From: Brevundimonas lenta
Lineage (GTDB): Bacteria > Pseudomonadota > Alphaproteobacteria > Caulobacterales > Caulobacteraceae
Reading direction: 5' to 3'
Length of the DNA stretch: 64,000 nt
NCBI RefSeq assembly: GCF_014196335.1
Contig: NZ_JACIDM010000001.1
Coordinates: 620,001-684,000, forward strand
Below are positions 41,423-49,971 of the stretch, piece after piece. The notes under the pieces are model-generated. The model was given only the letters and a program-made list of their open reading frames with translations. It did no database searches and was not told where the DNA came from. The position numbers were made by a program, and so were the translations under genes. Position 1 is the stretch's first letter. Every line of letters starts with the position of its first letter.

Positions 41423-43852
41423 ATGACAATGACGAACCGCAAACGCGCGTTCTGGGCGACGACCGCCCTTTTCAGCGGCCTGCTTCTCGCCGGCGCCGCC
41501 TCGGCCCAATCGACTGGCTCGCAAACGGTTGAAGCAACCGAACTGGGCGAAGTCGTGGTCACCGGCACGCGCGGCCCGCGCAACATCGGCGGCGCCATAG
41601 TCGCCGAGCAGGTCGGCAAGTCGCGCTCGACCATCACCCAGGACTTCATCTCGACGCAGGCCGCCGGCCAGACCGTGCTGCAGTCGCTGAACCTGATGCC
41701 GGGCGTGAACTTCACCAATCAGGACGCCTACGGCAACTCGGGCGGCGACATCACGATCCGCGGCTTCGACGCCCAGCGCATCTCGCTGAACCTCGACGGC
41801 ATTCAGCTGAACGACACCGGCAACTACCAGATCTATTCGAACCAGCAGCTGGATCCGGAACTGCTGGAGCGCGCCTCGGTCAACCAGGGCACGACCGACG
41901 TCGACAGCCCGACCGCGTCGGCCACCGGCGGCACGATCAACCTGATCACCCGTCGCCCGGCCCGTGAGTTCGGCGGCATCATCCAGCCGTCGTTCGGCGA
42001 CGACAACTACAAGCGCATCTTCGCCCTGGTCGACACCGGCGAGATCGGCCCGTGGGGCACCACCGCGTGGTTCTCGACCTCGGCCACGACCTACGACCAG
42101 TTCGGCAACCCGGGCGACCTGTCGAAGCAGACCTACAACGGCCGCATCTATCAGCCGCTGGGCGACAACGGCGACTTCCTGTCGCTGGCCGCGCACTACA
42201 ACCGCAACCGTAACAACACCTACGGCGGCAAGAACGTCGACCGCTTCAACGCCGGCACCATCGACGCCGGCAACGGCGCCATGTGCCTGTTCGATCCGGC
42301 CGGTCCGGGCCGCCAGAACCAGGCCACGTCGTCGGCCACGGTCAACCCGGGCTGCGGCACCTACTACGGCTGGTTCATCAACCCGTCGGACACCTTCAAC
42401 GTCCGCGGTCAGGCCCGCATCTCGCTGACCGACCAACTGACCCTGACGGTCGACCCGACCTACCAGTACGTCATGGCCAACGGCGGCGGCGTCACCAACA
42501 TCGACGAGTGGGACCAGCGTCTGCAGGGCTCGCAGTTCGACGCCACTTCGGCCGCCACGCGCGCCTCGCGCGGCGTCGACCTGAACGGCGACGGCGACAT
42601 CCTCGACACGATCAAGCTGTACTCGCCGTCGAACACCAACACGAACCGCTACTCGGTCAACTCGTCGCTGATCTATGACATCAACGACGATCACCGCGTC
42701 CGCCTGTCGTACACCTTCGACTCGGGCAACCACCGCCAGACCGGCGAGTACGGTTTCCTGAGCCGCTCGGGCAACCCGCTGGATCCGTGGGCCGGCCACA
42801 AGAACGGCGGCCAGGAGCCCATCCTGACGCTGGACGGCGACATCTTCCAGAAGCGTGACCGTCGCTCGAAGGCCGTGCTGAACCAGGTTTCGTTCCAGTA
42901 CGTCGGCAACTTCCTCGACGACGCCCTGACCCTGGACATCGGCGTTCGCGCACCGTTCTTCCACCGCGAACTGACCAACTACTGCTACCAGCAGGACACC
43001 TTCAACGCGTACTGCTCGGCCCAGACGCCGTTCTCGGCGCCGACGGCCGGCGCTCCGGTCAGCTTTGAGCGTGACTACGACGCCGTCCTGCCGAACGTGG
43101 GCGCCACCTGGCGCTTCGCCGAGAACATGCAGCTGTTCGGTTCGTACTCGGAGAACCTCTCGGCTCCGCGTACCGACGACCTGTACGACCGGATCCCGGC
43201 CAGCCCGGAACCGGAAACCAGCAAGAACTACGACCTGGGCTACCGCTACCAGTCGGGCCGCGTGCTCGCCTCGGTCTCGGGCTACGTCTCGAAGTTCGAC
43301 AACTACATCGCTCGCGGCCTGACCGACGTCCTCGACGTCAACGGCGACCCGACCGGTGAAACCATCGCCACCAACGTCAACGTCGGCGCTGTGGACCGTT
43401 GGGGCGCGGACGGCCAGATCGGCTTCTACGTCATGGATGACCTGATGATCTCGGGCTCGGTCTCGTACCTGGGCAGCGAAATCAAGAACAACATCCCGGG
43501 CCAGAACCCGTCGATCGCCGGCAAGGAACTGTTCGAGGTTCCGGAATGGCAGTACGGCGCCCGCGCCGAGTACACGATCGGCGACTTCACCTTCGGCCTG
43601 CAAGGCAAGTTCGTCGGCGAGCGTTGGACCAACCTGGTCAACGACGAAAAGACCCCGGAATATGCCGTGTTCGACCTCGACGCCCGTTGGGACCTCGAGC
43701 AGATCAACGAAGGCATGTGGCTGCAGGTCAACGTCCTGAACCTGTTCGACGAGGTCTACCTCGGCAACATCTCGACGGAAGTCTCGGGCAACCGCACCGC
43801 CAACCTCGGTGCTCCGCGGACCGCGATGGCCACCCTGCGGATGACCTTCTAA
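41423..43852 (+). CDS. TonB-dependent outer membrane receptor
   Basis: An 809-residue receptor. A signal peptide (1-29, ending AGAASAQ) leads into a TonB-box-like ELGEVVVTGTR and a plug domain (about 50-170) with DITIRGFDAQRISLNLDGIQ. A 22-strand barrel follows, ending in the standard C-terminal aromatic residue (TLRMTF). The segment DLDARWDLEQ...VNVLNLFDEVY is the usual last-strand region. The ligand is unknown; the upstream Pho box suggests a phosphorus-containing or phosphate-linked nutrient. Two ATGs six bases apart (41423, 41429) could serve as start, with GGGGAT just before the first. Codon use is strongly biased to C-ending codons, suggesting high expression. A terminator follows at 43877. 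Confidence 0.93.
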   Translation: MTMTNRKRAFWATTALFSGLLLAGAASAQSTGSQTVEATELGEVVVTGTRGPRNIGGAIVAEQVGKSRSTITQDFISTQAAGQTVLQSLNLMPGVNFTNQDAYGNSGGDITIRGFDAQRISLNLDGIQLNDTGNYQIYSNQQLDPELLERASVNQGTTDVDSPTASATGGTINLITRRPAREFGGIIQPSFGDDNYKRIFALVDTGEIGPWGTTAWFSTSATTYDQFGNPGDLSKQTYNGRIYQPLGDNGDFLSLAAHYNRNRNNTYGGKNVDRFNAGTIDAGNGAMCLFDPAGPGRQNQATSSATVNPGCGTYYGWFINPSDTFNVRGQARISLTDQLTLTVDPTYQYVMANGGGVTNIDEWDQRLQGSQFDATSAATRASRGVDLNGDGDILDTIKLYSPSNTNTNRYSVNSSLIYDINDDHRVRLSYTFDSGNHRQTGEYGFLSRSGNPLDPWAGHKNGGQEPILTLDGDIFQKRDRRSKAVLNQVSFQYVGNFLDDALTLDIGVRAPFFHRELTNYCYQQDTFNAYCSAQTPFSAPTAGAPVSFERDYDAVLPNVGATWRFAENMQLFGSYSENLSAPRTDDLYDRIPASPEPETSKNYDLGYRYQSGRVLASVSGYVSKFDNYIARGLTDVLDVNGDPTGETIATNVNVGAVDRWGADGQIGFYVMDDLMISGSVSYLGSEIKNNIPGQNPSIAGKELFEVPEWQYGARAEYTIGDFTFGLQGKFVGERWTNLVNDEKTPEYAVFDLDARWDLEQINEGMWLQVNVLNLFDEVYLGNISTEVSGNRTANLGAPRTAMATLRMTF

Positions 43853-43876
43853 GGTTTTTCGCAAATCGATACGGGA

Positions 43877-43912
43877 AGGGGCGGTCCGGAAACGGGCCGC
43901 CCTTTCTTTTTG
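43877..43912 (+). terminator. Rho-independent terminator after the TonB receptor
   Basis: An 11-base-pair stem (AGGGGCGGTCC with GGGCCGCCCTT, including two G-U pairs) has a GGAAAC loop and is followed by TCTTTTTG. It starts 25 bases after the stop. Confidence 0.85.
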
Positions 43913-44019
43913 CCGTCCGTCCCGGCGGGACCCGGAAAGCCCCAGGGCGTTGAAGTCGGGGCCGCGGGTGTCTATCTGGCGCGGCTGCTTCCGCGCAGTC
44001 CGAAGGATCGATCCGAACG

Positions 44020-45021
44020 ATGACCACGCCCGTCCCCGCCGAATGGTCGCCGCACCGCGCGATGTGGGTCGGCTGGCCCAGCCATAGCGAGCTGTGGGAG
44101 GACAACCTCGAACCGGCCCAGGCCGAGGTCGAGGCGTTGGTCCGCGCCCTGGCGGGTCCGGGGCGCGAGCAGGTGAAACTGCTGGTCGGCAAGCCTGAGG
44201 CGCTGGACGACGCGCGGGCGCGCTTCGCCGGCGTGGACGGGGTCGAGGTCGTGGATGGTCGCTTCGGCGACATCTGGCTGCGCGACACCGGCCCGATCTT
44301 CGGCGCGGGCTCGGCCAGCGCGGCCGCCTTCCGCTTCAACGGCTGGGGCGGCAAGTACGAGCTGGAGTACGACGACACCGTCGCGACCCAGATCGGCGAG
44401 GCCTCGGGCGTCCCGTTGACCCGCAACGACTTCATCCTCGAAGGCGGCGCCCTGGACCATGACGGCAAAGGCACGATCCTGACGACGCGCCAGTGTCTGC
44501 TGAACCCCAACCGCAACGCCGGCTGGACCGAGGCGAAGGCCGAGGCTGCGCTGACGGACTCCCTGGCCGCCCGCAAGGTGCTGTGGCTGGGCGACGGCCT
44601 GCTGAACGACCACACCGACGGTCACGTCGACAACCTGGCCCGTTTCGTCGCGCCGGGCGTCGTGGCCTGTCCGATCGCCTGGGGCCGGGGCGACCCGAAC
44701 GACGACGTCTATGACGCCGTGGCCAAGGCCCTGTCGGAGATGACTGACGCCGAGGGGCAGCCGATCCAGGTGTTGCGCCTGCCGTCGCCGGGCTTCGTCG
44801 GCGACGAGGATGAGAAGCCGGTCCCGGCCAGCCATATGAATTTCCTCATCGCCAACGGCGCCGTCATCGTCCCGACCTACGGCGACGACCGCGCCGCCGA
44901 CCTGGCCTGTCAGGGCCTGAAGACGGTGTATCCGGACCGGGAGATCATCCCGCTGCCGTCCATCGCCATCCTGTCGGGCGGCGGTTCCTTCCACTGCATC
45001 TCCCAGCAGGAGCCGGCGTGA
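44020..45021 (+). CDS. aguA: agmatine deiminase
   Basis: A 333-residue peptidyl-arginine-deiminase-fold enzyme that converts agmatine to N-carbamoylputrescine and ammonia. Visible marks are AMWVGWPSHSELW near residue 15, IWLRDTGPIF near 86, FILEGGALDHDGKGTIL near 140, DGHVDNLARF near 200 and the catalytic cysteine in GGGSFHC near 328. The ATG is preceded by GAAGGATCG. Its stop overlaps the following crystallin-J1-like gene by four bases, and that gene overlaps aguB likewise. The three-gene unit makes putrescine from agmatine. The arginine decarboxylase needed to supply agmatine is not seen in this window. Confidence 0.95.
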   Translation: MTTPVPAEWSPHRAMWVGWPSHSELWEDNLEPAQAEVEALVRALAGPGREQVKLLVGKPEALDDARARFAGVDGVEVVDGRFGDIWLRDTGPIFGAGSASAAAFRFNGWGGKYELEYDDTVATQIGEASGVPLTRNDFILEGGALDHDGKGTILTTRQCLLNPNRNAGWTEAKAEAALTDSLAARKVLWLGDGLLNDHTDGHVDNLARFVAPGVVACPIAWGRGDPNDDVYDAVAKALSEMTDAEGQPIQVLRLPSPGFVGDEDEKPVPASHMNFLIANGAVIVPTYGDDRAADLACQGLKTVYPDREIIPLPSIAILSGGGSFHCISQQEPA

Positions 45022-45388
45022 GCACGGTCACCCTGTTCCGGCCCGTCGGAGACACGGAACTCGCGCTGATCGCGGATAGCGACTGGCGGGCTTTCCCTCC
45101 GCGCCTGCCGGAGCAGCCGATCTTCTATCCGGTGATGAACGCCGACTACGCCGAGCAAATCGCCCGCGACTGGAACTCGAAGCACGAGCCTTCTGGCGTC
45201 GGCTATGTGCTGGCCTTCGATCTGTCGGAGGACGTGACGAACCGCTGGCCCGTCCAGATCGCCGGCGGGCGCGTGCATGAGGAACTGTGGGTGCCCGCCG
45301 AGGAGCTGGGCGCTTTCAATGAGATGATCGTCGGTCCCATCCGGCGCATAGCAACCTATCGCGACGGCGTTCGCGTCGAGGAGGCCCA

Positions 45389-45392
<4 letters not shown>
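45018..45392 (+). CDS. ADP-ribosylation/crystallin J1-like small protein
   Basis: A 124-residue cytoplasmic protein with the pattern FRPVGDTELALI, WRAFPPRLPEQPIFYPV, YAEQIARDWN and LWVPAEELGAFNEMIVGPI. Proteins with this pattern are usually labelled ADP-ribosylation/crystallin J1, although they are far shorter than ADP-ribosylglycohydrolases and lack their metal motifs, so the label says little about activity. It overlaps aguA and aguB by four bases on either side (ATGA at both junctions). Translation is therefore coupled to both agmatine enzymes, hinting at a role in the same pathway or complex. Confidence 0.8.
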
Positions 45393-46251
<859 letters not shown>

Positions 46252-46255
<4 letters not shown>

Positions 46256-47043
46256 TAGCCCGTCCGCCTGAGCGCCCGGCGCTCGGCGGCGCAGGCGGGG
46301 TTGGTCAGGCCTTCGGCGCGGGCCGCCGTCAGTTCGGCGCGCGCGGCCTCCAGATCCGCCGCGAAGGCCGGCGTCTGCGCCGCCTGGGCGTAGACGGCCT
46401 TGCCGATCTCCGCGCCATCGAAAGAGTCCGCCATCCAGTTCATCCGGCACACCGCCCGGCTGAAGCCGATCTCCGCACCGCGGGCGCGAAGGGCCTCAGC
46501 CTGGTCCGGGGCCAGCTGCGCGAACATCTCGCCATAGGCAGCGCCCGCGACAGCGCCGCCCGCCGGCCACGACGGACTGTCGCGCATGGCGTCAGTGATC
46601 CGCTGGCAGGGCTGAAGGTTGCGATCAACGGCCACGGGGCGGGCGCGGGGATGGGCTTCCGCCAGCTGCCGGGTGAGCCGGTCGGTATCGATGAGCAGCC
46701 GCGTCATAAGCCGCGTCAGGGCCGGGCGCGGCTTTTCGGCCAACCGTGTGCCCAGGATGCAGTCGAAATGCTGCGCGGCTTCGGGCGGGCGCAGTTCGGC
46801 ATGGGCAATGGCCAGCCACCAGCGATCCGTCCCCGGGCCGAAATTGGCGTGGTCGGACGGCTCATTGCCGGGAACGAAGGGCGAGGGGACCGAGGCGGCG
46901 GCGAGCTGGTCGAGGGCCGCGCCGTCGAGGTATCCCTCAGCGAGCACGGCCGCCGGCGGGCCGGAGCCGTCGGATGTGGCGCATGCGCCGAGGATCAGGC
47001 AGGCCGCCAGGGCGGCCGCGGACCTCACCGGCCGTTGGACCAC
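46252..47043 (-). CDS. degenerate class A acid phosphatase (PAP2-like) lipoprotein
   Basis: A 263-residue lipoprotein (LAACLILGAC, C21) with the overall pattern of PhoN-type class A acid phosphatases. A helical N-terminal half contains RPPEAAQHFDCILG. Then comes RP (135-136), PAGG (160-163) where active enzymes have PSGH, YGEMFAQLAPDQAEALRARG, and SR-AVCRM-N-WMA-D (195-206) where active enzymes have SR-x5-H-x3-D. Both catalytic histidines are therefore replaced, by G163 and N202, so phosphatase activity is doubtful. The cysteine pair near 95 and 146 and another at 199 could form the usual disulfides. The GTG start at 47043 overlaps the upstream gene by 19 bases. Confidence 0.75.
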
Positions 47044-47519
47044 GACAGCATGACGTCGGTCGGGCCGCCGTCGACCGGGGTGGCGATGACGTTCAGCAGC
47101 TTGCCCGTGCCGTCGGCGCCGTCGCCGGCCGCATAGGCGCGGGCGTCGTCGCGGTTCATGGTGTTGATCGACTTCAGGCCCGCCGCTTCGGCGCGCTGGC
47201 GATAGAAGGCGATGACCTGGTCCGGCGTCGCGTCGGTCTTGAACGACAGGATGCCGCCGGGGCCTTCGGCGCTCTGGGCCGTGGTGGCGGGGCCGTCGGG
47301 CGTGCCGCCGGGATAGATGACGGCGAACACGGGGGCGCCGGGGGCCGCGGGCGCGGCCCGGGCGGCGGGCGCGGCGGCGGCGGCCGGAGCGACGTCGGCG
47401 GCGTCGGTCGCGACCTCCGCGGCGGCGGCGGCGTCAGGCGCCGTCTTCTCCGCAGGCTGGCTGCACCCGACCATGGCCATGGTCGCCATCACTGCGGCGG
47501 CCGTAAGCGTACGCTTCAT
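47025..47519 (-). CDS. hypothetical lipoprotein
   Basis: A 164-residue protein with a lipoprotein signal (AVMATMAMVGC, cysteine about 19) and an Ala/Pro-rich linker (about 25-65). A small C-terminal domain contains ILSFKTDATPDQVIAFYRQR and VIATPVDGGPTDVMLSWSN. The latter resembles small periplasmic domains that occur in many Caulobacterales lipoproteins; no named family is certain. The ATG at 47519 is used because the longer frame upstream breaks the signal peptide. Its 3' end overlaps the start of the phosphatase-like gene by 19 bases, so both are probably transcribed together. Confidence 0.7.
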   Translation of the reverse strand: MKRTLTAAAVMATMAMVGCSQPAEKTAPDAAAAAEVATDAADVAPAAAAAPAARAAPAAPGAPVFAVIYPGGTPDGPATTAQSAEGPGGILSFKTDATPDQVIAFYRQRAEAAGLKSINTMNRDDARAYAAGDGADGTGKLLNVIATPVDGGPTDVMLSWSNGR

Positions 47520-47629
47520 CCCGTGTTCGTCCTTTAAGAAGACTTTGATCGTTGGCTTCACCGTGGCGCAAGCCTGAGGCGGCGGCAAGGCGGGTTCGAG
47601 CCTCTTCGAAGACCGAACGCGACTATCCG

Positions 47630-47986
47630 TCAGCCTGTGGCCGCGTCGACGTCGTCGCCCTTGCCCCTGGCCGCGCCGCCGGCCGGGCCGGCTTGATCCT
47701 CGCCGGTGTTCTTGACGGGGTTCGGCTCCACGCCCGCAGGCGTCTTCGGCGCGGCGGAGGCCATGCCTTCGCTGGCGAGCACCTCGTTGATCGTATCCTG
47801 ATCAGGATCGCGGTCGGATCCGGTCGCTGCGCCGCCTTCGAGGGACCCGGCGCGGGTGTCCGAGCCCATGTCCGTGCCCGATAGCGCCTCGGTCAGGGCG
47901 TCGGGCGTGCGGCCCAGATCGGGCTTTTCACCCATGTCGTCGGCCTCGCGGGCGTCCTCGGTTTGCGGCGGATGCTGCTGGTTCAT
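47630..47986 (-). CDS. hypothetical acidic, disordered protein
   Basis: A 118-residue protein very rich in Asp, Glu, Gly, Pro and Ala, with almost no hydrophobic core (MNQQHPPQTEDAREADDMGE and similar), so probably disordered. It is not recognised. AGGAG seven bases before the ATG at 47986 supports the start and real translation. It diverges from the PadR gene; the 148 bases between hold the AT-rich operator candidates, so it might share the regulator. Confidence 0.6.
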   Translation of the reverse strand: MNQQHPPQTEDAREADDMGEKPDLGRTPDALTEALSGTDMGSDTRAGSLEGGAATGSDRDPDQDTINEVLASEGMASAAPKTPAGVEPNPVKNTGEDQAGPAGGAARGKGDDVDAATG

Positions 47987-48060
47987 GGGGAGGCTCCTTT
48001 GCGAGTCAAAGCCGTCGCGGCCTCCGCCGGTTCCACGGCCAAGCTGTCGCAGTCCCAAAA

Positions 48061-48104
48061 ATATATCTTAAGAGGCTTGCGTTGCGCGAGTTGAGATATA
48101 TCTT
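48061..48104 (+). promoter_or_regulatory. candidate PadR operator: two ATATATCTT elements
   Basis: ATATATCTT occurs at 48061-48069 and again at 48096-48104, 35 bases apart. The second lies within a perfect 10-base palindrome AGATATATCT (48094-48103). This AT-rich patch in very GC-rich DNA sits directly before the PadR gene, as expected for autoregulation by a dimeric repressor. Confidence 0.55.
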
Positions 48105-48134
48105 TCGCTGATGAAAACGAGACAAGGAATGAAG

Positions 48135-48749
48135 ATGTTCGGATTTTTCGAAGAACGCGGCGAACGCGGCGAGCGTCGCCACCACAGCCACTGCGGGCCT
48201 TCGCACGGCGACGGCGAAGGTCGTCACGGCCGAGGCGGCTTCGGTCGCGGCGGGCCGGGCGGCCGTATGGGGCGCGGACCGGGCCGGGGACGGCGCATGT
48301 TCGGCCCGGGCGATCTGAGGCTGGTGCTGCTGGCCCTGATCGAGCAGGAGGAGCCGCGCCACGGCTACGACCTGATCAAGGCTATCGAGACCCTGTTCGG
48401 CGGCGGCTACGCGCCCTCGCCCGGCGTGGTCTATCCGACCCTGTCGCTTCTGGCGGACGAAGGTCTGCTGGCGGGGGTCGAGGACGGCGGCGGCAAGCGG
48501 CTGTTCTCCCTGACCGACGCGGGCCGGGCCTGGCTGGACGAGAACCGCGCCGCGGTCGATGGCGTCATGCAGCGCATGGCCCTGGCGGCCCGCATGGTGT
48601 CCGGCGAGCAGATGCCCGAGGTGGTGCGCGAGTCGATGCACACCCTGCGCCACGCCGTGATGACCCGCTCCGGCGGCTGGAACGACGCCGAGACCGCACG
48701 TGTGGTCGAGGTGTTGATGAAGGCCGTCCGCGACGTCAGCGGCGAGTAG
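48135..48749 (+). CDS. PadR-family regulator with His/Gly-rich N-terminus (YqjI/NfeR-like)
   Basis: A 204-residue transcription factor. The PadR winged helix is at about residues 58-140 (DLRLVLLALIEQEEPRHGYD, YAPSPGVVYPTLSLLADEG, GKRLFSLTDAGRAWL). It is preceded by a low-complexity HHSHCGPSHGDGEGRHGRGG tail. This arrangement matches E. coli YqjI/NfeR, whose metal-binding tail senses iron or nickel and which represses a ferric reductase gene. The C-terminal helix (about 160-200) would form the dimer. The start is taken as ATG 48135, six bases after AAGGA; ATGs at 48111 and 48129 are alternatives. No ferric reductase gene is adjacent. A hairpin terminator follows. Confidence 0.88.
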   Translation: MFGFFEERGERGERRHHSHCGPSHGDGEGRHGRGGFGRGGPGGRMGRGPGRGRRMFGPGDLRLVLLALIEQEEPRHGYDLIKAIETLFGGGYAPSPGVVYPTLSLLADEGLLAGVEDGGGKRLFSLTDAGRAWLDENRAAVDGVMQRMALAARMVSGEQMPEVVRESMHTLRHAVMTRSGGWNDAETARVVEVLMKAVRDVSGE

Positions 48750-48767
48750 TCCGCCACTGAAATGAAG

Positions 48768-48797
48768 AAGGGGCCGCGATCGCTCGCGGCCCCTTCA
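48768..48797 (-). terminator. hairpin terminator between convergent PadR and DHS-like genes
   Basis: A perfect 12-base-pair stem (GAAGGGGCCGCG with CGCGGCCCCTTC) around ATCGCT. On the minus strand it is followed by TTTC after a few bases; the T-run is weak on both strands, so it may serve both genes. Confidence 0.7.
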
Positions 48798-48819
48798 GCA
48801 TGTCTGGAGTTTGGTCGGC

Positions 48820-49872
48820 TTACTTGCCGAACAGCTTGGCCCAGCGGCGCTTCTCGCGGTTCTTCCAGGTCCCGCGGTGATAGGCGTCCGAACCGATCAG
48901 CGGCACGACCGTGGTGGCTTCGGCGAAGACCATCTGTTCGTAGGTGGTCGAGACCTTGCCCCACGAGGCGGCTTCCTTGAGCGTCGACGACGAGCAGGCG
49001 CCGTCGCGCACGTCGGCGACCGTGATCTGGACCGCGTATTTGTGCATGTCGGCCTCGACGCCGAGGATCTCGGCGCAGACTACGGTGTCCTGGGCGAAAT
49101 TCTTGGGCACGCCGCCGCCGACCATGAACAGGCCGGTGACGCCGGCGGCGATCTTGATGTCGGTCAGTTCGCGGAAATCGGCGACCGCGTCGATCATCAG
49201 ATAGGGTTCGCCGGCGGCGATGCGCTCCTTCTGGTGCTTGACCAGGCCGAAGCCGGCCGAGCTGTCGACGAAGGCCGGGCAGAAAATCGGCACGCCCTCT
49301 TCATAGGCGGTCTGGATCAGAGAGCCGGGCTTCTTCGCGTTGCCTTCCGACAGCCACTTGCCCATTTCCCAGATGAACTCGCGCGAGGAATAGCCGCGCG
49401 GCTCCAGACGGTTGCAGATCTCCAGGATGGTGTGGTCGCAGGCCTGGAGCTCTTCCTCGTCGATGTAGGTGTCGTAGATCCGGTCGATGTAGTTGTCGCG
49501 CAGGACGTTGTCGTCCACCTGGCCGGCGGCCTGGTAGTGTTTGAACCCCAGGGCCTCGAAGAAATCCATGTCGACGATCGAGGCGCCGGTGGCGACCACG
49601 GCGTCGATCATGCCGAACTTCACCATGTCGCGGTACACATGCATGCAACCGCCGGCCGAGGTCGAACCGGCCAGGATCAGCCACGGCGAGCAGGCGGTGT
49701 CCTCGATCGCCATGTTGAAGATGTCGGCGGCGCGGGCGGTGTCGCGCGACGAGAACGACATCTTGCGCATGCTGTCGATGATCGGGCGCGCGTCGAACGA
49801 GGTGATGTCGACGTGCTCGACGATGTTCTGGAGCAGCTCGGCCTTCTGGTTCGTCTGAACGGGAGCGTTCAT
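48820..49872 (-). CDS. deoxyhypusine synthase-like protein (probable homospermidine synthase)
   Basis: A 350-residue NAD-dependent aminobutyl transferase of the deoxyhypusine synthase family. The catalytic lysine is in EAASWGKVSTTYEQM (near residue 305). NAD-binding parts are LILAGSTSAGGCMHVYRDMV near 65 and GLFMVGGGVPKNFAQD near 245, and FCPAFVDSSAGFGL is the conserved middle region. Bacteria lack eIF5A, and bacterial members have been linked to homospermidine or spermidine-type synthesis from putrescine. The ornithine-decarboxylase-type gene immediately upstream (100-base gap, same strand) would supply putrescine, which fits. Product specificity cannot be read from sequence. Confidence 0.9.
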   Translation of the reverse strand: MNAPVQTNQKAELLQNIVEHVDITSFDARPIIDSMRKMSFSSRDTARAADIFNMAIEDTACSPWLILAGSTSAGGCMHVYRDMVKFGMIDAVVATGASIVDMDFFEALGFKHYQAAGQVDDNVLRDNYIDRIYDTYIDEEELQACDHTILEICNRLEPRGYSSREFIWEMGKWLSEGNAKKPGSLIQTAYEEGVPIFCPAFVDSSAGFGLVKHQKERIAAGEPYLMIDAVADFRELTDIKIAAGVTGLFMVGGGVPKNFAQDTVVCAEILGVEADMHKYAVQITVADVRDGACSSSTLKEAASWGKVSTTYEQMVFAEATTVVPLIGSDAYHRGTWKNREKRRWAKLFGK

Positions 49873-49916
49873 TGCAAGGGTTTCCCTTTGGTTTGAGCGC
49901 CCGTCGTCAATAGGAA

Positions 49917-49946
49917 CAGCGGCCCGGACGGAGCGACGGGCCGCTG
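49917..49946 (-). other. hairpin between the decarboxylase and DHS-like genes
   Basis: CAGCGGCCCG and CGGGCCGCTG form a perfect 10-base-pair stem with a 10-base loop in the 100-base gap between the two genes. No T-run follows in the direction of transcription, so it may be a processing site, a partial attenuator or an mRNA stabiliser rather than a full terminator. Confidence 0.5.
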
Positions 49947-49971
49947 CTGAATAGAACGCGTTAGTGACGGT

